64,000 bases of DNA from Sorangium cellulosum. Its GTDB lineage: Bacteria; Myxococcota_A; Polyangia; Polyangiales; Polyangiaceae. Under the pieces are notes generated by a model. That model saw only the letters and a program-made list of their open reading frames with translations, was not told the DNA's origin and searched no databases. The stretch covers positions 30,767-94,766 of the forward strand of contig DYPH01000003.1 in NCBI GenBank assembly GCA_020720045.1. The letters are read 5' to 3'. Shown here one piece after another: positions 1 through 9,133 of the stretch. Position 1 is the stretch's first letter; each line of letters begins with the position of its first letter. The translations under genes were made by a program, and so were the position numbers.

Positions 1-205
1 GTCCGGCCTCCGCGCGGCCCCGCCCCGTCGGAACGGTCCGCTTCGGCCGAGCGGAGTTACCAGCGCTCGGTCCGTCCGAACGAAGTGAGGGGGACGGCCG
101 AGCGGAAACACCCGCACTCGGTTCGGTCGCCCCCTCGGCGCTTGCAGGAGGCGCGGCCGCAGAAACCGACGAAGACACAGAAGCAGAAGATTTCCGGGCG
201 GCCAT
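1..205 (-). CDS. 5' fragment of an unidentified Ser/Ala/Pro-rich protein (runs off the window)
   Basis: Reading the minus strand from an ATG at 205, the frame stays open to the window edge, giving about 68 residues. The visible part is low complexity, rich in Ser, Ala, Pro, Arg and Gly. It contains an imperfect repeat, PSAGVSARP then PSAGNSARP, matched by a repeated cggccgagcgga at DNA level. No domain can be recognised. It may be the disordered N-terminus of a larger protein. Lack of stops in GC-rich DNA is weak evidence, so the call is tentative. Confidence 0.4.
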   Translation of the reverse strand, partial: MAARKSSASVSSSVSAAAPPASAEGATEPSAGVSARPSPSLRSDGPSAGNSARPKRTVPTGRGRAEAG

Positions 206-302
206 GGCGCGCTCCTAGCCCGACTTCCTAGCGCTGTATACGCCGCGCAGGCTTTACGGCCGCGCCGCGATCTCCTAGACCGCCGGGCGTCGCAAGACGC
301 TC

Positions 303-376
303 GCTCCTGTAGCTCAGTTGGATAGAGCACCGTCCTTCTAAGTCGGTGGTCGCTGGTTCGAGTCCAGCCAGGGGTG
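303..376 (+). tRNA. tRNA-Arg (anticodon UCU)
   Basis: A 74-base cloverleaf can be folded by eye. The acceptor stem pairs 303-309 with 369-375, the D stem is GCTC/GAGC, the anticodon loop at 335-341 reads CTTCTAA with TCT at 337-339, and the T arm is GCTGG-TTCGAGT-CCAGC. The discriminator base is G376, followed by CC but no A, so CCA is not fully encoded. The anticodon stem has a T-T mismatch (333/343). It should decode AGA, a rare codon in GC-rich genomes. The short variable loop excludes Ser and Leu. Confidence 0.93.
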
Positions 377-484
377 CCTTTGCTTTCGTGAACGATTCCG
401 GGAAGCTTGTTCACGCGCCCGCGCAATCCGAGCGCGGCCGTTTTCGCCGTGGTCCTCGCGAGGGGCCTCAGGTAGCGTGGCGCC

Positions 485-1222
485 ATGAAGGGTCTGATCG
501 TCATCCCGGCTTACAACGAAGAGGCCAATATCGCCCGCACGATCCTGCGCGTTCGGGATGCGGAAGCAAGCGAAGAACTCCTCGTTGTCAACGATGGTTC
601 CAAAGACGGAACCTCCCGCGTTCTTGACGAGCTCGGCGTCTTTCACATCACCCACGAAAAGAACAAAGGCTACCTCGGTGCGCTCCGCACTGGGATGAAC
701 CACGCGCGGGCAAAAAACTACGATTACGTTGTGTTTTTCGACGCCGACGGCCAGCACGATGCCGGCGATCTCGTCCGCTTCCGCGAGAAACTCCGCGCCC
801 CCACTGCGCCCGATATTGTGACCGGAAGTCGCTTTGTTCCGAGCGCCGACCGTCGCCACCCCGACTACAAAGCCCCCCTCGGCCGCAAGGCAGGGATGCT
901 CCTGTTTTCGCATATGACCGGCTGGTTCTCCGGGCAACGCATCTACGACACAACCTGCGGCTTTAAGGCGCTGACTCGCCGCGCGCTCGACCTCGTCTAC
1001 GACAAGGAGTTCGGGGACTTCCACGCGGAGATGCTGATTTTCTGCATCGTCGCTGGGCTCCGCATCGAAGAGATTCCGGTGGTCGTCCACGAGCGCGTCG
1101 CCGGCGATTCCATGTATGATCTCGCCGCCTCGCTCAAGTACCCGTTCCGCACCATGAAGGCGATCGCGAAGCTCTACCCGGCCGCCCGCCGCCACCGCCG
1201 AACCGGTCGGGACCGAGCGTGA
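485..1222 (+). CDS. Family 2 glycosyltransferase (dolichol-phosphate-mannose synthase type)
   Basis: The 245-residue protein begins directly with the GT-A fold. IPAYNEE near residue 8 and VVNDGSKDGT near residue 35 form the nucleotide-sugar site, and DADGQHD near residue 87 is the metal-binding DxD motif. There is no C-terminal membrane segment, so it is a soluble or peripheral enzyme of the DPM1/polyprenyl-phosphate glycosyltransferase type. It would transfer a sugar from an NDP-sugar to a polyprenyl phosphate for cell-envelope glycans. The ATG at 485 is the first plausible start and begins right at the fold. The TGA stop at 1220-1222 overlaps a GTG at 1219. The sugar specificity cannot be read from sequence. 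Confidence 0.88.
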   Translation: MKGLIVIPAYNEEANIARTILRVRDAEASEELLVVNDGSKDGTSRVLDELGVFHITHEKNKGYLGALRTGMNHARAKNYDYVVFFDADGQHDAGDLVRFREKLRAPTAPDIVTGSRFVPSADRRHPDYKAPLGRKAGMLLFSHMTGWFSGQRIYDTTCGFKALTRRALDLVYDKEFGDFHAEMLIFCIVAGLRIEEIPVVVHERVAGDSMYDLAASLKYPFRTMKAIAKLYPAARRHRRTGRDRA

Positions 1223-1357
1223 GCGCCTTTCTCCTCGCCGGCCCCTTCGTGGTTCCGGTCGGGAATCGCGTGCGAATTCAGGTTTACACGCAGGTTCGGC
1301 TATTTCGATCCGGAAAATCCCCAGCCGGTCGCCGAGTCGATTGTCGTCGAAGATCTC

Positions 1358-1573
1358 GTGACCGGCGCGCGCTTCGTCCCGCACGCCTTCCACGGAGAGA
1401 CGCGGATCACGACGGCGGTGCTCACGAAAATTGAAAAGCGCCTTTCGTCACTCCCGTCGACGCGAGACGTCACCGGTCGCGTCGAATCCTGCACGGTCGT
1501 GACCGGCACGAACGGCAACCTTCACACGGTGCTCGTCGTCCACGAAGAGGCCGACGCCGGCCCCTACCGCTAG
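1358..1573 (+). CDS. Small hypothetical protein, possibly the 3' part of a frameshifted gene
   Basis: From a GTG at 1358 this frame encodes 71 residues. The same frame stays open upstream to the glycosyltransferase stop, and the segment before 1358 (FGYFDPENPQPVAESIVVED) reads like real protein but has no ordinary start codon. A GTG at 1219, overlapping the glycosyltransferase stop, opens a different frame with a hydrophobic start that turns Arg-rich after about 1290. The gene may therefore run 1219-1573 with a frameshift near 1280-1300. No family is recognised. Confidence 0.4.
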   Translation: MTGARFVPHAFHGETRITTAVLTKIEKRLSSLPSTRDVTGRVESCTVVTGTNGNLHTVLVVHEEADAGPYR

Positions 1574-1599
1574 TTTCGGCGCGCCCGGCGGCCGGGCAG

Positions 1600-3138
1600 C
1601 TAGCGGATCGAAGGCGGCGGAATGCTTCGATTTCCGCCACGGAGCGACGGCGGCGGCCCGTCGTCGCGGGTGTGGTGGTTCGGGTTGGGGATCGGCTCCG
1701 GCGTCTTCATCTTGGCGGCGTCGTCGACGATCTTCGCCGCCATCGCCGCCCGCTTCGCCTGGCTCGTGAGCGTCTCGTTGTCGACGACGGCGTGCCCCTC
1801 CAGGAGGTCGAGGTAGTCGAGGTCGAGCACGCCCCCCGACGGCAGAATAAACACGCCAAACAAATGGGCCTGCTTCCGCACTTCGGCCACGAGCTGGCGC
1901 GGTACGTGGAGCGCGGCGTGCGTGATCAAATGGACGACCGGGTCCCGCGCATCCCGCTGGCGGAGGATCGCGAGCTCGGTCGCGAGCTGGGCAAACACCC
2001 GCGCCGGATTTCGCCCACGCTCCCCCTTGAAACCGAGCAAGTACGCGGCGGGGAAGTTCCCCTGGCGAGCACGCTGGACGTCATACAAACGGGAGTCGAA
2101 GAAGCGAAGGATCACCTCTTCCCCTTGCAATTGCAGTTTTTTTCCGAGGGCAATCGCCAATCCCCGCGCAAAGACCTGGCGGTCGCCACGCATCGACGCC
2201 GAAGCATCCACGAGGAGACAATGCACCCGTTTCGCCTCGTCTTGGGCCTGCTCCCGCGAGTAGTAGAGGATTTCATTCTCGATCATGCGCCGCGCGAACT
2301 CCTGGTCGTCCCAGGCGAGTTCGGTGAGCACCATCGAGTCGAGAGAGCCCTTTGTACCGAGCCCCGCATAGCCATGAATCGCGTGGGTGCCGGTCGCCTT
2401 GTTGCGCGTCGTCTCGAGGATCGATGGCAGGAGCTCCAGCGAGAAATTCACGATGTCGTTCGCCGCCGGCGACGAGAGCGCGGCGAGCAGATCGACGTGG
2501 GCGAGCGCCCCCGCCGCCGACGACTCCGGTCCGAGCATGCCGAGGAGCCGGAGCGTGTCGAGATCGAGGGCGTCGGCCTGGGTCATCACGTGGAGGCGCG
2601 CGCGGTGCATCGCCTCCAGGGCCGCCAGCTCCCATTGGCGAGGTTGCTCAAGAAACAAACGGACCAGATCGCCATCGAGATCGCGCAACAATTCGGGATC
2701 CATCGGGAGTGCCGCCGGGTACGGCGCCTTGCCGACGCGCACCATCAAGCTGCCGAGCATCCGCGCAAGGACGACGACGATAAGGTCGTCAGAGAGGCGT
2801 AAAGTCCTTGCTTTTGCAGAAGCTTCGCTCTCACCGACGTCGTCCAAGAGCTGCTTGTAACTTGCAGCCAGCTCGCCGGCGCGCGGGAAGCGGGCGAGGA
2901 TCCCTTCGGCGCCGGGGCGGCCGACAAACTCCAACTGTTCACGCGGAGCTGCGTAGAGAAGTCCCAAATCGTGGACGATAAAGAAGGGCAAATGAATGCC
3001 GAGACGCGCGAGGTCCCGGTACCATTTGGCGGCCCGCACGACGAGCATCGGCGACGTCGTCCGGATGCGGGCGAGCGCGAGGCTCCCAAGAGGGCCACGA
3101 ATCGCCGGATCCTTGCTTTGCGCGGGGGTGACAGGCAC
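1600..3138 (-). CDS. von Willebrand factor A (VWA) domain protein
   Basis: This is a cytoplasmic-looking protein of about 512 residues with no signal peptide. The N-terminal two thirds are helical and of unknown type. The C-terminal VWA domain has the MIDAS motif DASASM (D-x-S-x-S) just after the hydrophobic strand HCLLV. It ends in a Pro/Asn/His-rich tail. VWA proteins of this layout often act with MoxR-type AAA+ ATPases, but none is encoded nearby. The start is uncertain: the frame is open to 3234, which would overlap the divergent gene at 3216. The GTG at 3138 is preferred and an ATG at 3048 is possible. Neither has a clear ribosome binding site. Confidence 0.75.
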   Translation of the reverse strand: MPVTPAQSKDPAIRGPLGSLALARIRTTSPMLVVRAAKWYRDLARLGIHLPFFIVHDLGLLYAAPREQLEFVGRPGAEGILARFPRAGELAASYKQLLDDVGESEASAKARTLRLSDDLIVVVLARMLGSLMVRVGKAPYPAALPMDPELLRDLDGDLVRLFLEQPRQWELAALEAMHRARLHVMTQADALDLDTLRLLGMLGPESSAAGALAHVDLLAALSSPAANDIVNFSLELLPSILETTRNKATGTHAIHGYAGLGTKGSLDSMVLTELAWDDQEFARRMIENEILYYSREQAQDEAKRVHCLLVDASASMRGDRQVFARGLAIALGKKLQLQGEEVILRFFDSRLYDVQRARQGNFPAAYLLGFKGERGRNPARVFAQLATELAILRQRDARDPVVHLITHAALHVPRQLVAEVRKQAHLFGVFILPSGGVLDLDYLDLLEGHAVVDNETLTSQAKRAAMAAKIVDDAAKMKTPEPIPNPNHHTRDDGPPPSLRGGNRSIPPPSIR

Positions 3139-3215
3139 GGCGGCTACGCTAACGCAGGTGACGCGATCGGCGCGAGACTTGCCGTAATGCGTCGTCCCGA
3201 GTAACCGCCGCGGAC

Positions 3216-4553
3216 ATGGTGGACACAGCCACAAAAACCGCAGGAAATGCGCAGCGGGCCGGCCTCTTCGGCACCGTCGCCTCCGTGCTCGGCCTCTTTT
3301 TCTCGGGGTTCTCGGTACACGACTACACCGCCCACCTCGACCGCCAGCTCCACGGCGCCCACTGCTCGTTCATCCCTGGCCTCACCGGCGTCGAAGCGGG
3401 GGCCAACGCCTGCACGGCGGCGATGTACAGCCCCTGGTCGGCCCTCTTCCGCGGCAGCTATTGGGGCGGCATTCCGATCGCCCTTTTCGCCTTCGGTTCC
3501 TACGCGTTCTTCCTCGCGTTTTCGCTCTATCTCCTCCTCGCGAAGGGGGAGTCCTCGCGGCCGGCGCGCCTCGGCTTCGCGGCTGCGACCGCCTTCCCGC
3601 TCGTCGCCACGGTCGCGATGTTCACGATCTCGCTCACCCAGCTCGGCGCTTTCTGCAAGCTGTGCGTGGGGATGTACGTCTCGAGCGTGCTCCTCGGAAT
3701 CGGCGGCTTCTTCGCCTTCTCGGCATGGCGCGAAGCGGGCACCACGACGGCCGGCAAGCGGGCGCCCGGAGGAACCCTGATTGAGTCGCGCCCCCAGCAA
3801 TTTGGCGGCCCCGACGACAACGTCGCCACGGCCCGTGACGGCGCCCCGGCGACCGGCACCGGCGGCAACCCGTTCCCGATCGTCCTCGCCTCGTTGGTCG
3901 TCCTCGGCATCGCGGCGGTCCTCCCGGCCGGCGTCTACGCCGCCTCCCTCCCCGACTACCGCCCCTACTTGGGTGGCTGCGGGAAGCTCGTCGAGAAAGA
4001 GGAGAAGCACAAGGCGCTCCTCGTGATGCCGACGACGGCCGGAAAACGCGCCGCTACCTTCTTTGAAGACCCCCTCTGCCCGACGTGTAAAGGCTTTCAC
4101 GAACGACTCGTTTCGGACGGAATTTACGATCGCCTCACCGTGCAATCGTCGATGTTCCCCCTCGATTCCGACTGCAACTGGATGATCGATCGCTCCCTCC
4201 ATCCGGGCGCCTGCGTGCTCGCAAAGGCGATCATTTGTGGTGATAAGTCTTCAAAAGCACGACAGGTTCTTGAGTGGGCCTACGACGAGCAAGAGGACCT
4301 GACAAACCTGGGCAAGACCAACAAGGATGCCCTCCGCGCCAAGATCAAAGGTCGTTTCCCTGATATTGATTCCTGCATCGACTCGAAGGAGACGAAGCAA
4401 CGCCTCGACCAGATGCTCCAGTTCGCCGTCACGAACAAGATCGCTGTCTCGACGCCTCAATTCTTCCTCGGTGACTCCCGCGTCTGCGACGAAGACACCG
4501 ATCTCGGCCTCAAGTACACGCTGACTCAAATCGCGCCGGAGGTGGTTCCGTGA
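3216..4553 (+). CDS. Vitamin K epoxide reductase (VKOR) fused to a thioredoxin-like domain
   Basis: This 445-residue inner-membrane protein starts with a VKOR domain of several membrane segments (about 15-170). The loop cysteines are C50 and C66, the conserved serine stretch is YSPWS, and the active-site pair is C147-x-x-C150 (FCKLC). A linker and one more membrane segment lead to a periplasmic thioredoxin/DsbA-like domain with C288-P-T-C291. Such fusions pass electrons from exported thiols to quinone and so oxidise Cys pairs to disulfides. Its stop overlaps the next start (GTGA at 4550-4553). It begins a three-gene operon with an OmpA-like protein and a TlpA-like lipoprotein, which supports an extracytoplasmic redox role. 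Confidence 0.9.
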   Translation: MVDTATKTAGNAQRAGLFGTVASVLGLFFSGFSVHDYTAHLDRQLHGAHCSFIPGLTGVEAGANACTAAMYSPWSALFRGSYWGGIPIALFAFGSYAFFLAFSLYLLLAKGESSRPARLGFAAATAFPLVATVAMFTISLTQLGAFCKLCVGMYVSSVLLGIGGFFAFSAWREAGTTTAGKRAPGGTLIESRPQQFGGPDDNVATARDGAPATGTGGNPFPIVLASLVVLGIAAVLPAGVYAASLPDYRPYLGGCGKLVEKEEKHKALLVMPTTAGKRAATFFEDPLCPTCKGFHERLVSDGIYDRLTVQSSMFPLDSDCNWMIDRSLHPGACVLAKAIICGDKSSKARQVLEWAYDEQEDLTNLGKTNKDALRAKIKGRFPDIDSCIDSKETKQRLDQMLQFAVTNKIAVSTPQFFLGDSRVCDEDTDLGLKYTLTQIAPEVVP

Positions 4554-5260
4554 GTTCGAAGACGCCCCTTTTCGTCGGCGGCGGCGCCCTTGGCGCCCTC
4601 GTCGCGTTCACCTCGATCTTCGTCGCCAGCGAAGTCGGCGCCGCGAAGAACCGCCTCGCCCACCCGGAGCTCGCCGCCACGGCGGCCCCCGTCGCCGCGA
4701 TCGCCGATCACGCGGAAGCCCCCTACTGCACGCCCCAATTCAAACAGGTGTTGCAGCGGGTCCTCAATGCCTGCGGGCTCGTCGGCAGCGAGTCGCGCCG
4801 CGGCTGCCAACCGGCCGACGTAAAGACCTTCGCGAGCATCGATGACAACGACTTCAATGCGCTCTTCACGCCGCTGAAAGATCGCGGCGGCATCGTCCTC
4901 TTCGACGAAGCGAAGGACGCCCTCGACGAGCCGGCCAAGAAGCTCGTCCGCGACCTCTGGGAGGACCGCCGCGGCGCCCGCTACTTCTTCATCGTCGCCC
5001 GCGCCTCAAAGACGGGGACCGTCGAGAACAACCGCGCGCTCTCCCACAAACGCGCAAACTCCGTGCAGTTCTTCCTCCAGGAAGAGACGAAAGATCCCGA
5101 CCTCGACAAACAGGTCGGCATGCTGTGGCTCGGCAAGGAATTCGCCCAGCTCAGCAAAGACACCTGCGAAGGCTGGAAGACGTCACGCCCCGGGAAAAAC
5201 TGCACGGAAGAGGCCGTAAACCGCTCCGCGTTTGCCTCTTGGGTCGACTGCCGCCTCTGA
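4550..5260 (+). CDS. Membrane-anchored protein with a divergent OmpA-like C-terminal domain
   Basis: This 236-residue protein starts at a GTG that overlaps the VKOR-fusion stop by four bases, implying coupled translation. An N-terminal hydrophobic segment (about 7-30) is a signal or anchor. The rest is periplasmic and Cys-containing. Residues about 125-180 resemble the OmpA/MotB peptidoglycan-binding fold: a strand ending in ARASKTG, then NRALSHKRANSVQFF, which matches the usual N-x-x-L-S-x-x-R-A pattern. The match is divergent and assigned by pattern only. Several Cys residues (PYCTPQ, NACG, RGCQP, DTCEG, KNCTE, DCRL) make it a candidate substrate of the neighbouring thiol oxidase. Confidence 0.75.
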   Translation: MSSKTPLFVGGGALGALVAFTSIFVASEVGAAKNRLAHPELAATAAPVAAIADHAEAPYCTPQFKQVLQRVLNACGLVGSESRRGCQPADVKTFASIDDNDFNALFTPLKDRGGIVLFDEAKDALDEPAKKLVRDLWEDRRGARYFFIVARASKTGTVENNRALSHKRANSVQFFLQEETKDPDLDKQVGMLWLGKEFAQLSKDTCEGWKTSRPGKNCTEEAVNRSAFASWVDCRL

Positions 5261-5271
5261 AAGATCTCGGA

Positions 5272-5982
5272 ATGAAGACGAAACTCCTCTCTTTGAGCAT
5301 CCCGGTCCTTTTCGCTTTGATCGCCTGCGATTCGGCGAAGAAGCCCGATGCATCTGGCGGGCCGACCCGCGGCGAAGTGGTCGCGGCGAGCGCCGCCGTG
5401 CAGACCGTCGAAACCAAGAAGCCGGAGGCCCACGTCGACGCCAAACCGGCGACGAAGCGAAAGCTCTGCGACAAGGCGCCCGCCCAGAAAGGGAAGCGCC
5501 TCGATGGCGCGAACGTCGACCGGATCGGCAACGCGAAGAGCCTTGATTGCGCTGGCAAAATGGGGGTCGAGGCCTGCAACCGGAAGCCGATCGCGACGAA
5601 GCCGAATACGGTCACCTGGGTCAACGCCTGGGCCGGTTGGTGCGCCCCCTGCAAGGAGGAGATCCCCCGGCTCCTCAGCTGGGAAAAGAAGCTCCAGGCG
5701 GCCGGAAAGAAGTTTGAAATCGCGTTTGTGAGCGTCGACGACGACCTCCGTCAGGCGGAAGCCTTCTTCACCACCGCGCCAGCGGGGGGGCTCAAGGGGA
5801 GCTACCACCTGGCCGACGGCGAGCCGCGCACCACCTTCTTCACGCGCTTCGGCGTCAAGGCCGACCCGGAACTCCCGATCCACCTGATTTTCGACGGAAA
5901 AGGGGAGCTCTCCTGCGTCGTCGAGGGGGCGATCGACGACGGCGACTACGCGGAAGTCGAGCGGATCGCTTCGGGGCTCTAA
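5272..5982 (+). CDS. TlpA/ResA-like thioredoxin lipoprotein
   Basis: The ATG at 5272 gives 236 residues with a lipoprotein signal (LFALIAC, lipidated C19). The frame is open further upstream, but only this start produces an export signal. After a linker comes a TlpA-like thioredoxin fold with WCAPC at 123-127, followed by a strand and helix typical of the family and a cis-Pro region near LPIHLIFDG. TlpA/ResA proteins usually act as thiol reductants outside the cytoplasm, for example in cytochrome maturation. This one follows a VKOR fusion and an OmpA-like gene by 11 bases. Its substrate is unknown. A strong hairpin terminator follows. Confidence 0.87.
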   Translation: MKTKLLSLSIPVLFALIACDSAKKPDASGGPTRGEVVAASAAVQTVETKKPEAHVDAKPATKRKLCDKAPAQKGKRLDGANVDRIGNAKSLDCAGKMGVEACNRKPIATKPNTVTWVNAWAGWCAPCKEEIPRLLSWEKKLQAAGKKFEIAFVSVDDDLRQAEAFFTTAPAGGLKGSYHLADGEPRTTFFTRFGVKADPELPIHLIFDGKGELSCVVEGAIDDGDYAEVERIASGL

Positions 5983-5997
5983 GCCCCTTCAACCAAA

Positions 5998-6039
5998 GAA
6001 AAACCGCCGCACCCTTCGTTGGGGCACCGGCGGTTTTTC
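5998..6039. terminator. Bidirectional intrinsic terminator between convergent genes
   Basis: The 11-bp stem pairs AAAAACCGCCG (5999-6009) with CGGCGGTTTTT (6028-6038), with an 18-base loop that can itself pair CCC with GGG. A-rich and T-rich flanks make it work in both directions. It lies between the TlpA-like gene (ends 5982) and gcvP (ends 6058 on the other strand). Confidence 0.9.
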
Positions 6040-6057
6040 TGTTTGTCCGAGGAGCTC

Positions 6058-8931
6058 TCAGGCGGTCTGGTAGCTCTCGATAGGCGGGCAGGTGCAAATG
6101 AGCTTGCGATCGCCGAGGGCATTGTTGAGGCGGCCCACGAAGGGGAAAAACTTCCGATCGCGGGTTGCGGCCGTCGGGAACGCCGCGAGCTCCCGGCTGT
6201 AGGGGTGATTCCAATCGGCGCGGGTGACCTCACCGATGGTGTGGGGGGCGTTCTTGAGCGGGTTGTCCTCCTTCGGGAGGCGACCGTCTTCAACGGCCCG
6301 GATCTCTTCGCGAATGGCGATCATCGCCTCGCAGAAGCGATCGAGCTCGCCGAGCGACTCGGACTCGGTCGGCTCGATCATGAGCGTACCGGGGATCGGG
6401 AAGCTCATCGTCGGCGCGTGGAAGCCGTAGTCCATGAGCCGCTTGGCGATGTCGTCGACTTCAATGCCGGCACTCTTCTTGAACGGGCGCATGTCCAAGA
6501 TGCATTCGTGGGCAACGCGACCGTGGGTCCCCTTGTAGACGACCGGGAAATGGGGGGCGAGGCGCGCCGCGATGTAGTTGGCATTCGCGATGGCGATCTT
6601 GGTCGCATCGGTGAGGCCATCGGCCCCCATCATTTGAATGTAGGCCCAGGAGATGAGCAAAATGCTCGCGCTGCCGTAGGGGGCCGCGCTGACCGCGCCG
6701 ACGCGGATTCCGTCCTCTTCCGCGATTTGCGTGAGCTTCGGGAGGAAGGGCGTCAGGTGCTCCGCGACGCAAATCGGGCCCATTCCGGGGCCGCCGCCGC
6801 CGTGGGGGATGCAGAAGGTCTTGTGGAGGTTCAAATGGCAAACATCGGCGCCGATGTGGCCGGGGCCGGTAAGGCCGACTTGCGCGTTCATGTTGGCGCC
6901 GTCCATGTAGACCTGGCCGCCACGTGCATGAATCTCTGCGCAAATCTCCTTCACGGCCTCTTCGAAGACGCCGTGGGTCGACGGGTAGGTGATCATCAAG
7001 GCGCCGAGGCGATCCTTGTATTGATCGGCCTTCGCCTTGAGGTCGGTGACGTCGACGTTGCCGTTGGCGTCGCAGGCGACAACGACGACTTCAAAGCCGG
7101 CGATGACGGCGCTGGCCGGGTTCGTCCCATGGGCGGAAGAGGGAATGAGGCAGACGTTGCGGTGCCCCTCGTTCCGCGATTCGTGGAAGCGTTTGATGAC
7201 GAGGAGCCCCGCGTACTCGCCCTGGGCGCCGGCGTTCGGCTGGAGGGAGACTCCGTGGAAGCCGGTGATCGTCGCGAGCCACTGGGAAAGCTCTTCAAAA
7301 ACAACCTGATAGCCGCGCGCCTGATCGACGGGCACGTAGGGGTGCAGGCGGTTCCAGGGGGCGTCGGTGATCGGCATCATCTCCGCGGTGGCGTTCAGCT
7401 TCATCGTGCAGGAGCCGAGCGGGATCATGCTGTGGCAGAGGCTGAGGTCGCGCCCTTCGAGCTTGCGGAGGTAGCGGAGCATTTCCGTCTCGCTCCGGTG
7501 GGCGTGGAAGATCGGGTGGCTCAGGATCTCGCCGGTGCGCGCGGCGAAGGCGGGGATCGCGGCGTCGGTCGTGGCGGCGAGGGCGGCCGGATCGATGGCG
7601 CCGAGGCCGAAGACCGTGAAGAGTACACGCAGTTCGTCGAGGCCGGTCGTCTCGTCGATGGCGATGGCGAGGCGTGTCCCAGAAACCTTGCGGAAGTTCA
7701 CCCCGTGGGTGAGGCCGGTCGCGTGCCACCCAGCAATTTCGCTGGCGGAACCTTCCACGACGAGGGTGTCAAAGAAGGCGGTCGTGATGACGTTCTTCCC
7801 GCCGTCGCGGAGGGCGCGGGCGAGGACGGCGGTCGTTCCGTGTACTTTCTCGGCGATTCCGCGGAGCCCTTCCGGGCCGTGGTAGACGGCGTACATGCCG
7901 GCGACGATGGCGAGGAGCGCCTGCGCCGTGCAGATGTTGCTCGTCGCCTTTTCGCGGCGGATGTGTTGCTCGCGGGTCTGCAGCGCCATGCGGAGCGCCG
8001 GCTTGCCGTGGGCATCCTGGGAGACGCCGATGATGCGGCCGGGCATCTTGCGCAAGTAGTCGTTTTTCGTCGCAAAAAACGCTGCGTGCGGGCCGCCGTA
8101 GCCGAGGGGGACGCCGAAGCGCTGGCTCGAACCGACGCAGACATCGGCGCCGAAGGAGCTCGGCGGCGCAAGGAGGACGAGGGCGAGGAGGTCGGCGGCG
8201 ACTACGAAAAGAGCCCCGGCCGCGTGGACCTTCTCCCCGAAGGCCTTGTAATCGATGACGTCGCCGAAGGTCGTCGGGTACTGAACGAGGGCGCCGAAGA
8301 CGCCGTCCAGGTTCGCTTCAACGACGGAACCGACCCGCACTTCAAAGCCCAAAGCTTCCGCGCGCGTGCGGATCACTTCCAGCGACTGGGGGTGGACGTC
8401 GTCGGCGACGAAGAAGGCGTTTTTCGCGTCCGACCCTGCAAATCCGTGGGCGAGGTACATCGCCTCCGCGGCCGCCGTCGCCTCGTCGAGGAGGGAGGCG
8501 TTGGCGATCTCCAGACCGGTGAGGTCGGTGATCATCGTTTGATAATTGAGGAGCGCTTCGAGGCGCCCCTGGGCGATCTCCGCCTGGTAGGGCGTGTACT
8601 GGGTGTACCAGCCCGGGTTCTGTACGATGTTCCGGAGGATCACCGGCGGCGTGATCGTGTCCGAGTAGCCCTGGCCGATGTAGCTGCGGAATACACGGTT
8701 CTCCCCACCGAGCTTGGCGGCGCGAGCGAGGAGCTCGGCCTCGCTGAGGGCGGCGAAGCCGAGGTCCATCGGCGCGGCGAGCCGGATCGAGGCCGGGACG
8801 GTCTCTTCGATGAGCCGGTCGAGGGAGGGGGCGCCGAGCGTCTCCAGCATGCGCGCGAGGTCTGCGGAGCCGGGCGTCGGGCCGAGGTGGCGGGAGACGA
8901 AGCGGTCGGGGTGCGAGAGACGAACGGACAT
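6058..8931 (-). CDS. gcvP: Glycine dehydrogenase (decarboxylating), P protein of the glycine cleavage system
   Basis: The 957-residue protein equals the usual length of single-chain GcvP. This cytoplasmic PLP enzyme decarboxylates glycine and passes the aminomethyl group to the lipoyl arm of GcvH. It opens with FVSRHLGP, as in the family. The N-terminal and C-terminal halves are both present. The PLP lysine lies in [16 protein letters not shown] in the second half. It stands alone: gcvT and gcvH are not adjacent, and no glycine riboswitch is visible in the roughly 200 bases upstream. It converges on the TlpA-like gene across a shared terminator. Confidence 0.97.
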   Translation of the reverse strand: MSVRLSHPDRFVSRHLGPTPGSADLARMLETLGAPSLDRLIEETVPASIRLAAPMDLGFAALSEAELLARAAKLGGENRVFRSYIGQGYSDTITPPVILRNIVQNPGWYTQYTPYQAEIAQGRLEALLNYQTMITDLTGLEIANASLLDEATAAAEAMYLAHGFAGSDAKNAFFVADDVHPQSLEVIRTRAEALGFEVRVGSVVEANLDGVFGALVQYPTTFGDVIDYKAFGEKVHAAGALFVVAADLLALVLLAPPSSFGADVCVGSSQRFGVPLGYGGPHAAFFATKNDYLRKMPGRIIGVSQDAHGKPALRMALQTREQHIRREKATSNICTAQALLAIVAGMYAVYHGPEGLRGIAEKVHGTTAVLARALRDGGKNVITTAFFDTLVVEGSASEIAGWHATGLTHGVNFRKVSGTRLAIAIDETTGLDELRVLFTVFGLGAIDPAALAATTDAAIPAFAARTGEILSHPIFHAHRSETEMLRYLRKLEGRDLSLCHSMIPLGSCTMKLNATAEMMPITDAPWNRLHPYVPVDQARGYQVVFEELSQWLATITGFHGVSLQPNAGAQGEYAGLLVIKRFHESRNEGHRNVCLIPSSAHGTNPASAVIAGFEVVVVACDANGNVDVTDLKAKADQYKDRLGALMITYPSTHGVFEEAVKEICAEIHARGGQVYMDGANMNAQVGLTGPGHIGADVCHLNLHKTFCIPHGGGGPGMGPICVAEHLTPFLPKLTQIAEEDGIRVGAVSAAPYGSASILLISWAYIQMMGADGLTDATKIAIANANYIAARLAPHFPVVYKGTHGRVAHECILDMRPFKKSAGIEVDDIAKRLMDYGFHAPTMSFPIPGTLMIEPTESESLGELDRFCEAMIAIREEIRAVEDGRLPKEDNPLKNAPHTIGEVTRADWNHPYSRELAAFPTAATRDRKFFPFVGRLNNALGDRKLICTCPPIESYQTA

Positions 8932-9133
8932 CGGGGCTCCTAAAAGGGGGATCGCCGGACGAGCGCCGGGGATGGGCGCGGCCTAGCGAAAATCCGCGAA
9001 AATGGCGAGTGTGAAGGGCGATTTGCCCGAGCGCACGAGCGCCGGATCGCGGCGTTTTGAGATGGACGTATGGCCCCGATTTCCGTAACGTTTGCCGGTG
9101 GGTGGGGAATTTGTCGCTGAACGTAGAGGTTTT

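Noticed and set aside
338-1393. Minus-strand frame opposite the glycosyltransferase and tRNA
   Set aside because: It overlaps a tRNA and a gene with clear GT2 motifs, and its product has no recognisable features.
6019-8943. Long open frame on the plus strand opposite gcvP
   Set aside because: It is the antisense shadow of a highly conserved GcvP gene. Its composition is dominated by Gly, Arg and Val from antisense codons, and it has no recognisable domain.
8932-9133. Glycine riboswitch upstream of gcvP
   Set aside because: I looked for the tandem glycine aptamer cores in these 202 bases and saw none. A covariance search would settle it.
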